DNA of 64,000 nt from Symsagittifera roscoffensis (taxonomy: Eukaryota > Xenacoelomorpha > Acoela > Convolutidae), in NCBI RefSeq assembly GCF_963678635.1, contig NC_087069.1, positions 30,608,776-30,672,775 of the forward strand, read 5' to 3'. Positions 11,029 through 22,311 of the stretch are shown here, one piece after another. The translations under genes and the position numbers were made by a program. The notes under the pieces were generated by a model. The model did no database searches, had not been told where the DNA came from, and saw only the letters and a list, made by a program, of their open reading frames with translations. Position 1 is the stretch's first letter. Each line of letters starts with the position of its first letter.

Positions 11029-13125
11029 TTCCTAGGTCGCACTGCCAGTTTTCTTAGGTCGCGGCGACAATTGCTTTTCCTTAGTCGAGTCGCCAGTCTT
11101 CTCTTAAGCTGCGCCGCCAAACTATGTTTACTAGCGCCGCCAGGTTTTGCTTAAGTCGCGCCACCAAAAACTTGTCTTAAGTCGCGCCAGTAGTCTTCTT
11201 TTAGGTCATATCGCCAAGTGTTTCTTAACTATTTTCTAAAGTGACACCGCCAAAGTCTTCTCTGGAGCCACGCTGCCAATTTTTTTATGCGTCGAAATTG
11301 CGTCGTCAGTTTTTTTCCTAAGACACGCCGCCACTTTTATTTCATAGGTCGCGCCGATGGCCTTTTCTTAAGTTGAACCGCCGATGATTTTTCTTAAAGG
11401 GCAATGTGAAACTATTTTATAAAGTCCCACCACTAGGCATTTCTCAAGTCACGCCGTCGATGTCTTTCTAAGTCGTACCGCCAGTATTTTCTTAATTTTC
11501 GCTGCAAGTGTTTTTTAAGTCGCGCTGCCAGTCTTTTCTCAATTTGCGCCGTCAAAACTTTTTTCTTAAGTCGCACCGCCATTTTATTATTAATTTTTGG
11601 GCCGTCAGTGTATTTCTAATTCGCGCCGCCGGTGTTTTTTTTTAATTCGCGCCGCCAATCTTTGTGAAGTCTTGCTGCCAGTAGTTTCATAATTCAAGCC
11701 GCCATTTATCTTGAAGTTGCGTTGCCTACATGTTATCTTAAGTGGCGTCAACAATTACGTTCATAAGTCGCGTCGCCAGTCTTCTATTAGGGCGAGCCGC
11801 CGATGTCTTCTTAAGTTGCGCTGAGAAAGTCTTCGCTTAAGTCGCGCAACCAAATGTTTTTCCTATGTAGCGCCAAAAAATTCATTCAAGTCACGCCACC
11901 ATTTTTGTTTCATGGGTCGCGCCGCCAGTCTTTTCCCAAATTGAACCGCCGATGACTTTTTAAGACGTATTGATAAAGTATTTTATAAAGTCCCACCTCT
12001 AGGCTTTCCCAAGTCGCGCCTTCGATGTCTTTCTAAGTCGTACCGCCAGTATTTTAATAATTTTCGCTGCCAGTGTTTTTTAAAGTCGCTCTGCCAGTCT
12101 TTTCTCGAATTGCGCCGTCAAAGACCTTTTTCTTAAGTCGTGCTGCCAGTATTGTTTCAAAATGAGCGGCCAAAGACGCTTAAATAAAGTTTCGCCGTCA
12201 TTCTTTTCTTAATTCGCACCGCCAATTTATTATTAATTTTTGGGCCGTCAGTTTATTCCTAATTCGCGCCACCGGTGTTTCTTGTATTTCGCGCCGCCAA
12301 TCTTTGTTAAGTCTTGTTGCCAGTAGTTTCATAATTCACGCCGCCATTTATCTTGAAGTTGTGTTGCCTACATGTTATCTTAAGTGGCGTCAACAATTAC
12401 GCTCGTAAGTCGCGTCGCCAGTCTTTTGATAGGGCGAGCCGCCGATGTCTTTTTAAGTCGCGCAACCAAATGTTTTTCCTATGTAGCGCCAAAAAATTCA
12501 TTTAAGTCACGCCACCATTTTTGTTTCATAGGTCGCGCCGCCAGTCTTTTCTCAAGTTGAACCGCCGATGACTTTTTTAAGGCACAATGATAAAGTTTTT
12601 TATAAAGTTCCACCTCTAGGCTTTCTCAAGTCGCGCCGTCGATGTCTTTCTAAGTCGTGCCACCAGTAATTTCGTGAATTGCGCTGCCAGTCTATTTTAA
12701 GTCGAACTGCCAGTCTTTTTTCAAAATGTGCCGCCAAAGACGCTTTTGTAAAGTTGCGCTGCCATTTATCCTGAAGTTGCGTTGCCTACATTTTATCTTA
12801 AGTGGCGACCCCAATTACGTTAGTAAGTCGCGTCGCCAGTATTTTGGTGCCGCCGATATCTTCTTAGGTCGCGCTACTAACGTGTTTTGTTGAGTCAGGC
12901 AACCAAATGTTTTTCCTATGTAGCGCCAATAATTTTTTAGGTCGCGCCGTCGGTTGATTCTTAAGTCCTTCCTTTCGTTAATTTTTCTTAAAATGGGCTG
13001 TCAAATTATTTGCTGAAGTTGCGCAACTAAGTTTTCATATTATGTTGTTCTGCCAGTCTTTTCTTAAGAGGCGCCGCCAAATCTTTTATCAGATCGCGCC
13101 GTGGAGTTTTTCGTTAACCTTTCTT
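11029..13125. repeat. Degenerate minisatellite with CGCCGCCA core and higher-order structure
   Basis: About 2.1 kb made of diverged short units, roughly 25-40 bases each, close to TTAAGTCGCGCCGCCAGTCT. The core CGCCGCCA recurs dozens of times in an otherwise AT-rich region. Longer blocks also recur in order: CTTTCTAAGTCGTACCGCC appears near 11,464 and 12,026, with a variant near 12,646. The blocks AAGTCCCACCTCTAGGC and GTCAACAATTACG recur with them, giving a higher-order unit of about 560-620 bases present roughly three times. No open frame runs through it. Confidence 0.9.
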
Positions 13126-14005
13126 TTTCAACAAAAAATTATAAACCAAATCTGAGGATGTTTTACATTGATACTTTACTTTCAATGCTAAAAAATTGAA
13201 TTGGCAGAAACGGATGAATTCGAAAAAATAAGTTCAAGGCCTGTCAAAAAAACCCGCGAATTAAAATAAATAAGTTTTGCAAATAGAATCTTTGAAAAAT
13301 TTAGTTGTGAGCTACAACCCTAAGTTATAGGGCGAATAATCAAATCCAGTTTATCTGTGGGATTCATGCCATTCAACCTGTCACTTTTTTCATATGAGAG
13401 AATCCGTTGTCATTGTGCTTAGGAATAAACTCAAAAAGTTATTTATAATTTTCAAATAAAGAGAAAATGCTAATAACAATATTTCACACAACAATAAAAA
13501 TATCAAAAAATCACACAATTTCACACTGCGAAAAAATGCTAGTGATAGAGATATCAGGCAATTTTCTGGATGCGTGAAATGCTTGTTTCACAAGTGTGAA
13601 ATTGTATGACTAGCCTTTTTTGTCGACCCTGGAGTTTAGCTCCTTTTGTTACTATTTACAAGCCTACCTTGGTTAAAATTCGGTACGTTCCGGTTAAAAT
13701 TTGCCCAATGGTCAAAATTCCGTATGCTTTGACCATTTCGCCCAACTCGGGTTTGTATCGACTTTTAAACAACATAAGTTATCCAAACTTAAATGTTATA
13801 ATTTATGCTTTTCGGGTAAGTCTTATTTTTTTATCGGAATGAAATGATCAGAGTTATTTGCAGTTTAAAGTTTTTGAACTATTTCTGAGTTTTTTTCCAT
13901 CTTTTGGAATGCTGCAAAATAAACCGAGAATGTTATAAACAATGTATGATACTTGAAAGAAACTTTCATTTTCGATTCCGAATTACCGCGGAACAATCGG
14001 TATTT
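13126..14005. other. AT-rich stretch with a small inverted repeat
   Basis: No gene. ACAATTTCACACT (13,515-13,527) and its exact reverse complement AGTGTGAAATTGT (13,593-13,605) form a 13-bp inverted repeat bounding 91 bases, a possible small MITE remnant. The short open frame at 13,606-13,842 has no recognisable domain. Confidence 0.45.
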
Positions 14006-14115
14006 TTCGACCGTTCTCGTGGTGTATTTCGACCATGCTCGTCCAATTTTTCATATATCTCGACCGGGATCGGCCGAGTTTTATTATGCTTCGACCGTGC
14101 TCGTTGTATGTTTTG
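14006..14115. repeat. Short repeat of TTCGACCGTGCTCGT-like units
   Basis: Four degenerate copies of a 15-base unit close to TTCGACCGTGCTCGT occur at about 14,008, 14,027, 14,066 and 14,091. The last copy marks the left edge of the 1,260-bp tandem duplication, and the same motif lies at the duplication junction near 15,351. Confidence 0.6.
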
Positions 14116-14334
14116 AATTAGTGCTCGATAAGTCATAACATAAAGTTAGCTTATCGACCTGGGTTTGCATCACGCGTCAAATAGTTTGATCTGGAGTTTT
14201 TGATTGTACCAGTGACAGTCAAACCAGTAATTACCAAAAAAAGTTCAAACATTCAAACATGAGAGTTAAATCAACCATAGGATGTTGTAGCAGAGTACCC
14301 CAAGCTCGTCAATTTTTGATATCTTTGAAAAATC

Positions 14335-14580
14335 TTTGATAAGTAAAGCTTGATTCTGATTGGTTGATATCAAAATTTTAAACAAATCCACGATAGGAAA
14401 AGCTTGTTTCTGATTGGTTGACTTGAAAACATCTAATGAAATTTTGATTAAAACAGCGTCGTTGATATCAAAACTATTGGAAAATCCATGACGAGTAAAA
14501 CTCGATTCTGATTGGTTGTTATCGAAGTTTTTGAAAGTTCCGCGATAAGTAAAGCTCGTGTCTGATTGGTTGACTTTATT
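14335..14580. repeat. Minisatellite of inverted CCAAT boxes
   Basis: The phrase CTGATTGGTTG (an inverted CCAAT box) occurs four times within about 230 bases. Each is preceded by AAGTAAAGCT-like sequence, in units of about 50-55 bases with one longer gap. The whole set recurs in the second copy of the 1,260-bp duplication (15,595-15,840). It could be promoter-like because CCAAT boxes bind NF-Y, but no start site was identified. Confidence 0.55.
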
Positions 14581-14779
14581 TGAGCTTCACTAAATCGGAT
14601 GAAATCCAATCTGATGTTCCTTCGGGTTAAAAGTCAATTGGTCAAGAAAATTGCATAAATATTAAAGTATTTCTGTTCATTTTTTGCAACAATTGAAAAT
14701 AAGTGCAAATCTCCTTCTTAAAATTTTGGGACTTTCGAAATCTCCCATTTGTTCTCAAGTTCTTTCTTTACCAATTAAA

Positions 14780-15018
14780 ATGCCGTCAAGGAATATAATT
14801 GAAAAATTTGCATGTCTTTTTTGTGACAGAGCTCACAAGCATTAAGACATCATAAGCGCTATGCCGTTTTAAAGTGTCCAAATTGTTTTTTTTTTCATAC
14901 ATATAGCAGCAAAGAACTGAAACTTCATATCAAACAGAAGCATTCTTCGTGTGAAAATAGTATTCTACATAGTGATGAAAACAGCGCTCAGCAATTTCCA
15001 GACACATTCCATGAGAAG
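14780..15018 (+). pseudogene. Possible C2H2 zinc-finger exon (frameshifted), copy 1
   Basis: From an ATG at 14,780 one frame reads a CLFCDRAHKH-like segment and then stops. The neighbouring frame continues with CPNC, thirteen residues, then HIKQKH, which fits the Cys-x2-Cys ... His-x4-His pattern of a zinc finger. A good splice-donor sequence (AAG followed by GTACAT) begins at 15,019. The frame break between the two halves means the exon is either dead or I have misjudged its boundaries. Zinc fingers bind DNA or RNA; the motif match is suggestive only. Confidence 0.4.
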
Positions 15019-16038
15019 GTACATTTAAAAGTTTTTCTATGAGAACATATAAATCATAGCAATTAAAATTTTTAATGAGAAATTTTAAACTAAAAAATAT
15101 TGAAATCTGTACAAAATTCTAATAATTTGATAAATTTTGATAAAGAGTTATTCTAGTAATTGGTATGAATTTTTTTGAGCACATCCATAGTTTTTTGTTC
15201 ATGTTTTTGTTCAAAGGTTCTGGTTGATGATAAAACCAATTCAAGCAATAACCAGATTAAAACTATCGTGAAAATCTCATTTGAAATCGATCCAAAAATT
15301 CACAACATAATTAAAAGTTTTGGTTAAAGCAGAACTTAAAGTTATCTGCTTCGACCGTGCTCGTTGTATGTTTTGAATTAGTGCTCGATAAGTCATAACA
15401 TAAAGTTAGCTTATCGACCTGGGTTTGCATCACGCGTCAAATAGTTTGATCTGGAGTTTTTGATTGTACCAGTGACAGTCAAACCAGTAATTACCAAAAA
15501 AAGTTCAAACATTCAAACATGAGAGTTAAATCAACCATAGGATGTTGTAGCAGAGTACCCCAAGCTCGTCAATTTTTGATATCTTTGAAAAATCTTTGAT
15601 AAGTAAAGCTTGATTCTGATTGGTTGATATCAAAATTTTAAACAAATCCACGATAGGAAAAGCTTGTTTCTGATTGGTTGACTTGAAAACATCTAATGAA
15701 ATTTTGATTAAAACAGCGTCGTTGATATCAAAACTATTGGAAAATCCATGACGAGTAAAACTCGATTCTGATTGGTTGTTATCGAAGTTTTTGAAAGTTC
15801 CGCGATAAGTAAAGCTCGTGTCTGATTGGTTGACTTTAATTGAGCTTCACTAAATCGGATGAAATCCAATCTGATGTTCCTTCGGGTTAAGAGTCAATTG
15901 GTCAAGAAAATTGCATAAATATTAAAGTATTTCTGTTCATTTTTTGCAACAATTGAAAATAAGTGCAAATCTCCTTCTTAAAATTTTGGGACTTTCGAAA
16001 TCTCCATTTGTTCTCAAGTTCTTTCTTTACCAATTAAA

Positions 16039-16275
16039 ATGCCGTCAAGGAATATAATTGAAAAATTTGCATGTCTTTTTTGTGATAGAGCTCACAAGCA
16101 TTAAGACATCATAAGCGCTATGCCGTTTTAAAGTGTCCAAATTGTTTTTTTTCATACATATAGCAGCAAAGAACTGAAACTTCATATCAAACAGAAGCAT
16201 TCTTCGTGTGAAAATAGTATTCTACATAGTGATGAAAACAGCGCTCAGCAATTTCCAGACACATTCCACGAGAAG
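16039..16275 (+). pseudogene. Possible C2H2 zinc-finger exon, copy 2 (more broken)
   Basis: This is the duplicate of 14,780-15,018. Here the T-run after the CPNC codons is two bases shorter, which shifts the frame inside the finger and adds a second lesion. The splice donor (AAG then GTACAT) is retained. Confidence 0.4.
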
Positions 16276-16606
16276 GTACATTTAAAAGTTTTTCTATGAG
16301 AACATATAAATCATAGCAATTAAAATTTTTAATGAGAAATTTTAAACTGAAAAAATCTTGAAATCTGTACAAAATTCTAATCATTTGATAAATTTTGATA
16401 AAGAGTTATTCTAGTAATTGGTATGAAATACTTTGAGCACATCCATAGTTTTTTGTTCATGTTTTTGTTCAAAGGTTCTGGTTGATGATAAAACCAATTC
16501 AAGCAATAACCAGATTCAAACTATCGTGAAAATCTCATTTGAAATCGTTCCAAAAATTCACACAAAATTAAAAGTTTTGGTTAAAGCAGAACTTAAAGTT
16601 ATCTGG

Positions 16607-19600
16607 ATCAGAAATTTGTTTTCTGAAGCTTCTTCAAAATTGGGTTTTTTGTGAAACTTTGCAATGGACAATTTCTTTTTTGAAATGATACAATTTTACA
16701 CAAAAATATCCTTTTTCGTGCAAGTTTTTTTTGAAAAAAAAGTGATTCAATTGAAAAACTGTAGATCAGACAGAAACTAAAAAAGACCTATTTCGAAGTT
16801 TTTCAAACAAAATAAAATATAAATTCAATTTCTCTTTTATAGGTTTTGAGACCAATTTGCTTCAATTCAGATAATAAGTTAGAGCTGAAAGAAAACTTCG
16901 ACAAACAAACATTATCTTAATATCATTTGACAAATTAAGTCAAATCACATAGAATTTCGGATGTTTTAGGACTAATTTCAATAAATTAAACACAACTCCG
17001 AGTCAAAATTGTTCAGTTAATTGATTTTCCACGGAAATATCTATTTTGTTTTCTCGAAATCAAGCAAAAATACCCTTTTAAGAAAGAAATGAGCTCAAGT
17101 GAAGACACACAAGAGATTGTATTGTTTTGGCCAATCAAAAAATCAAGTTATAGAAAAAGATTGAAAACAAACCATGAAATACAGAACCTTAAACAAAATT
17201 GAGAAGATTATCAAATGAATTTATTTTTTAACAATCCAGTTCAAACTGTCGTAAAACTCCCTTAGAAAATCGATCCGACAAAAATTTTATCTCAGAAGTA
17301 ACTGAAATAAGAGAATCCTTACAGCAAATTGTTAAAGGTAATTTACAGTAAAAGGGTATTTTATGAAAAATTGATTCGAAAAGTATTTGCTAAAATTTTT
17401 TATAAAAAATTACTTGATTTTTTTTAAAACATCGACTCATTGAATTGTTGAGTTGTTTTGCCTAGCTATCGCTTAGCTTAGCTAAATGAACACAATTATA
17501 CATCACCGTGTTTTATGCAGATTTTTGAAGGCTATTGAGAATCGTAATTTTTTATCGCTTTCCAACGATTTTAGAAAAGTATTTATTAATTGACGAAGAA
17601 AAGAAAAAAACTTAGGATGATCTTGCTAGAACTTCCAAATTGAAAATGGATCAATCTGAACTGAAAATTGCTTCATAAACACAAGGGAAGTTAGAAGAAA
17701 AAACAGTTATCTGGTTCGGTTTTTTGATGCGAAATTTGCCCTGGACTAGAGATTGTTCGTTCAAATGATACCGTTTTCTATCTAAATTTCATTTCTTGAG
17801 CAAAAATTTAAACAAACTGTATTGGAAAACACTCAAATTGAGAGAGGGCAGATCAAGCAGAAACCGAAAATGTGTTAACTTTGTGTTTACAGGAAAACAA
17901 TGTTGAAGATCGTTCTACTTATTTGTGAATTTTGAGAAAATTGTTATTGAGTTTAGGTTATGAGTAATAGTCTAAGAAAAAATCAGAAGCCGACACTCTT
18001 AAATATGGAAATTGTAAGATTTTAATTGAGTTTTTGTTTCTATCGTTTCGTTATATGAGCTAGTGAAATTATGGAAATTTTAGAGTTTGCAAGCAGATTT
18101 CCTTTGAAACTGATTTGGAGACGAAATTGATCAATTCATTGATACATTTTTTTCATTAAATTGTCTTTCTAGTGTTAATTGTCGAACAAAAACAATTGTG
18201 TTGGAGGAAAGTAGATAAAGCAAAAAACAAAATCTCTGTTCACTTTATTTGTTTATTTGTTTTGTCAAAAAAACTACTACAAAGCTCTGCTGTACAAATA
18301 GTTTTGAGAAAAAACAAGTATTATTCAGGACTAGAACCGATGAATATGTTGAAAACTTCAGATTAATAGAAGAAAATACACATCTACGTTTTTTGTTAAG
18401 AAACAGGTACAGTTTTTGAAATTTTTCATAGAAAACTTCTCCAAATCTGTTTCTTATACGAACCTAGGATGATAATTGTGATAAAAACTCGGATAAAACA
18501 TGTGTTTATGGTGAATTACCAGAAAATTGAATAATTCTCAGTAATCACACTTCACCTCGATTTTTTGGATTTGTATATAATGGTTTCGATTTTGTGTCTT
18601 TTGAACGAAATAAAATTCAATGAAACTCTAGTTCTGAAGAATTGAATCAATGAAACTTTCAAAAAAATTTAAACTTATTTTAAAATTAAATTTTTTGAAC
18701 TGATGTTTTTTACAACATAGATGTTCTCTAAAACAGAAAATTAGTAGAAAAAGCGATAAGGAGAGTAAAAAAGATAAGTTTTGGACAGATGCTGAGTCTT
18801 CTTTGATGACGTGAACGTAACAGTTTTCAAATTTTGAGCAATGCTGAAATCTTTTCTGAGTATTTGGAAAATTCAGCATAAGTTTCAGCATAGTTTCAGG
18901 TAGATAGAACACTTTTTAATAGAGTAACATCATCTAATAAAATGAATATTAGGACAAATTTTATCAAATCTTATTGTGTTTCGAAGATTTTTGAAAAAAT
19001 TTTCAATTTTTTTGATAAAAAATCCAAGTTTTGGCACATATTACCATTGACGTACCATGAACCAAAAAACAAAATACCTTCATTACACAAACAACACGTC
19101 ATAATGATACTCATCAATTACATAACGCGATCGAGATTTTTGCGGAAAAAAACCCAAAAAAATGGTTTTTCTTACCATTCTCTTACCATTTAAACCTTAC
19201 AATTCCCCATCTTAAAACGTTGGAAAACCTATAACCTATCTTAATGCATTAAAAAACCTATTTCCTGTCCTAATAGATAGCCAGCAATCCCGGAAATCTA
19301 TTCCCTATCTTAAAACATGGGGGCCACCGGCACCCCCCTGTCGCCTCACTCTTGTACTACTACTGTCGAAACACACCCACTTTCGAAATATATATATATG
19401 CCGTTTCGAAAACTAGATAAAGAAAATAATTGGACCGAGAAAGTCGAGAAAACGAAACAAGCAGCGTTTTTGTCGAGGAAGCTGAAACATAACTCGAGCG
19501 CCTGACCCGGGTAGAGCCAATAGGTTGTCACAGTTTTAGTAACTACAATGATCATAACTAATATGGCCTGTTATTTTGATTAGCACAGTAGTGATTATGA

Positions 19601-19890
19601 AAAAGAAAACAAAAGCATATGGCAAATGAATTTTTGAACTGATTTGAGGTTTGAACGTTGGAAAAACAAAAAATGAAATTAAAAGTTAAAGATCTTGTCC
19701 CTAATTCTTTAATACTGTAAGTTATTAGATAACTCAAGAGATTGAAAGCTTTAGTGAACGGATCAACGTTGCTGTTAGGTATGACGCAAGACGTGTGGTA
19801 AAACATGTAATACCTTATAAATTGGTTCCACATATCTATGACACAGACCAGGAGCTTCCAATTACTTGCAAAAAACACCGCTTTTTCTTC
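16607..19890. other. Long AT-rich noncoding stretch
   Basis: About 3.3 kb with only short open frames and no recognisable domain. At about 19,210-19,320 there is a weak repeat of units resembling AAACCTAT-ACCTATCTTAA. It may be intron or upstream region of the gene whose exon follows at 19,901, which I cannot confirm. Confidence 0.45.
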
Positions 19891-19900
19891 AGGCTTTCAG

Positions 19901-20482
19901 CGAAGTCGGGCTCTGGAATGGCGTGCATTGATATTTTGGTCGATGAGGGAGTGGCGCATGGCGAAGCAGAAGTCACGACTCCCAAACCATCTCGCGGAGT
20001 AATTCGCAAGTCTTGCCGGCTTTCCGCCACCCCTGCCTTCGACAGCAAAACACCACTGAGCACCCTGAGACAAAGACTGAAATCGAACCCCAGTGACATT
20101 TCAGTCATCCAAGAGAAACTGAGATCGCTGTATTCGAACAGTGAACATGGTACAAGAAGTATTCCAGATTTCGGGGTTCAAGTGGTGAACAAAACCCCCC
20201 CGCCAAGGCAAACGGCAAGAAGTGGATCGAGAGGTGAATCTGCAGCATGGAAAAAGAGTGAGATAAGGTTTACACCGCCAACTACTCGGAATCGGCCAGT
20301 CGGGAGCTGGGGAACATTGTCTGCAATGTCTGTTGTGAACAGTGGTCGCGGCGGCGGCGGCGGCGGCGGCGGCCATGATGAGGCACAGGAACAGGAAGTT
20401 GATTTTGTCCACAGATGGCCCTCTAAAGATAACCTCCATGGACATATGAGTAGGACGCCATCAAAAGATGAGAAAAAATCAG
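19901..20482 (+). CDS. Penultimate exon of an unrecognised gene
   Basis: A pyrimidine-rich acceptor (CTTTTTCTTCAGGCTTTCAG) ends at 19,900 and a donor, AG followed by GTTATA, lies at 20,481-20,486. The open frame between them encodes a basic, Ser/Thr/Pro-rich, probably disordered segment. It includes KTPLSTLRQRLKSNP, a possible helix VIQEKLRSLY and an 8-Gly run encoded by a GGC repeat (about 20,347-20,373). If spliced to 21,926 the phase matches exactly: one base left over here and two supplied there, making a Gly codon. That match and the codon-like composition support a real exon. An ATG at 19,918 could be a start if the upstream part is untranslated. I do not recognise the protein. Confidence 0.65.
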
Positions 20483-20740
20483 GTTATAAACAACTCCTCA
20501 TTTAGAACATTTTGATCATTTTTGCCAATTTAGACCTAAAACTTGTTAAAAAATTTGAGAAAAGCAAGTATCTTAATAATTCTGAACTGCAATTTTTCAC
20601 AGCAGACATTTTCTGGTCGGTCAAAAGGTTAGTGGCTGACAGCCAAAGTTTGTTGAGAAAATGATTGGACGCACAAGTGGAATTGGGGCTTACGCCACTA
20701 GTAGAACTTAACAGATCTTTCGAAGTAGTATAAAAAAATT

Positions 20741-21151
20741 CAGGGGCGGATTTAGGGAAGGGGCGGGGGGGGGGGGGGGGGGGGAAGACGCTTTTTCCCT
20801 TCAGGGATTTGACCCCCTGTCTACCCAAAGGGTCCCCCCTTTGGTACTTTTTAAGAAATATATACTAATTTTGGCGCCAATATATACTAATTTTGAGGGG
20901 GAAGAGCGCACCAAAAAGCACAACTTTTTGGTCAAAATTTTCCAAAAATTGCCTACAAACGCCTTTTTGGACTGTTTTTTTTTAAACTTTGCCTGCGGCG
21001 CAGAAAATTTGGCCAAAACAGGGGCCAAGGCGTGCTCAAGGAGAGCTCAAAAAATCAATTTGGTCGACCTAAAAAGAGGGTAGAAAAAGTTTTCAACATT
21101 TTTTTGTAAATCCGCCCCCCCCCCATCGAGAAAATCCTAGATCCGCCCCTG
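20741..21151. mobile_element. hAT-type MITE with perfect 8-bp target duplication
   Basis: The left end reads CAGGGGCGGATTTAGG (20,741-20,756) and the right end CCTAGATCCGCCCCTG (21,136-21,151), inverted repeats with one mismatch in 16. Immediately outside, AAAAAATT occurs at 20,733-20,740 and again at 21,152-21,159. An 8-bp duplication together with CAGGG-type ends is the hallmark of hAT transposons. The 411-bp interior has G and C runs near the ends and no transposase, so it is non-autonomous. It sits in the inferred intron. Confidence 0.9.
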
Positions 21152-21529
21152 AAAAAATTAACAAAAAAATGTGTCAAAAAGTTGGTTCAAAAATTTGAGA
21201 GAGTTGCGCACTTCGAATCCATTTTCTTAACTTTTTTCCGTTTACTTTGTGTATCATTGAAAATTTCTAAAGAAAAGTATTTAAAAACATTTTGAAAAAA
21301 TCATTTGTTAAAACTAATGTTCTTATAATCATGAGAAATTGAATACAATTTTTTTTACATATAGGTCTCATTGTAAATCTATGGTCTTTGATTTATATCC
21401 TAAAAACAACGAATAAATGAGTGTCAAGGAACAAAAAAACTGATGGAACCAGTTTAGGATAGATATTTATTTTATACTCTGGTATTTTATACTATTTTAT
21501 AATAACTAACCAATCATGATCACTGAGTA

Positions 21530-21812
21530 AAACTTAGGATAGAAACTGTAAAGCTGAAACTATTCGTAGTTTCAGTCAAAGAATTAATAATAAAGATTGA
21601 AATCAGTTGCTTTATTCTTCTTTCCTTTAACCTCGAAATAAACCAGTATATCTCTATATCTATTGAGATTAGGAGATATAAGAGTAAGATTAAGATCGGT
21701 ATTAGACTAAGAAGTTGCACGAATCTATCCGGCCGAAACAACGATAGCGTGACGAACAGACGGTATACCTTATCTGAAATTACTCTATGAGTGAGCCACC
21801 CCGGACCTTAAC
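21530..21812 (-). repeat. Dispersed A-tailed retroposon family, copy 2
   Basis: Shares long ordered blocks with 24,115-24,240 in reverse complement (for example AAGAAGTTGCACGAATCTATC and GATAGCGTGACGA-CAGACGGT) and with 4,843-5,170. Its orientation is inferred from the A-tailed copy. There is no coding potential. Confidence 0.75.
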
Positions 21813-21925
21813 TCAGAATGATTTTTTCAGCTCACAAAAATGTTTTCGTTTCAAATTTCTGTTTCTGTTGTTTTTTTTGTTGATTTTCGTTGACTACTAA
21901 TTGACGCCTGTTCTGCTTTTGTTAG

Positions 21926-22311
21926 GTTCTGATCCCGTGTCTGAATTGAAAACAGAAACAACCAAGAATGGTGCCAGAAGTAATCAGATGAGTTGCAAAC
22001 GAAGAACTACAGCCTTGTCATCTCAGCACCTGTCACAACTCTTAGGCCTCCCCATCAAGTCCAGAAGTGAATCCGGGGCGCTTCTCAAACAAGTAGAAGC
22101 AAAAAATGAGCAAAAGCAAAAGAGTGAGGCTATTTGCTCTTCAATTATGAGTCTGAAGAGTAAATTGGCGGCGGCGGCGGCGGCGGTGGATGAGAAAGAC
22201 CGAGACGTACTGCTTCTTTCTCCTACAGGCGGAAGTTTTCACAGCAACAGCACTTCACATAAGTTGACTGTTCCTCGAACAAGAGGAACGGATAGAATGT
22301 GGCAACCTTGA
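21926..22311 (+). CDS. Last exon of the same unrecognised gene
   Basis: The acceptor CTGTTCTGCTTTTGTTAG ends at 21,925. The exon starts in phase with the exon ending at 20,482 and runs to a TGA at 22,309-22,311. It encodes a polar, basic segment (KTETTKNGARSN, CKRRTTALSSQHLSQLL), a stretch that may be a short coiled coil (LLKQVEAKNEQKQKSEAI) and a six-Ala run encoded by a GCG repeat (about 22,167-22,186). The C-terminus is Ser/Thr/Arg-rich. No known domain was recognised. ATTAAA at 22,419-22,424 is a possible poly(A) signal. Confidence 0.65.

Larger units (their letters stand above)
14089..16606. repeat. Two-copy tandem duplication, exact 1,260-bp period
   Basis: 14,089-15,348 is repeated at 15,349-16,606. 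The first few hundred bases line up at exactly 1,260 bases offset (TCGTTGTATGTTTTGAATTA starts at 14,101 and 15,361). The copies differ by a handful of substitutions and small indels, including a T-run that is 10 long in copy 1 and 8 in copy 2. The near identity implies a recent event. The junction reads ATCTG joined to CTTCGACCG, with only a base or two of possible microhomology. Confidence 0.95.
20483..21925 (+). other. Inferred intron (1,443 bp) loaded with repeats
   Basis: Bounded by GT at 20,483 and AG at 21,924-21,925, the latter preceded by a pyrimidine-rich tract. It contains a 411-bp hAT-type MITE and a copy of the A-tailed retroposon family. The splice sites are inferred from consensus and phase, not from transcript data. 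A second good donor-like site (AAG then GTTAGT, near 20,630) lies inside it. Confidence 0.55.

Noticed and set aside
11029-13125. The minisatellite considered as a coding repeat protein
   Set aside because: Unit length varies and no frame stays open beyond one or two units.
20101-20445. Minus-strand frame with a poly-Ala run
   Set aside because: It is the shadow of the GGC (poly-Gly) repeat in the plus-strand exon.
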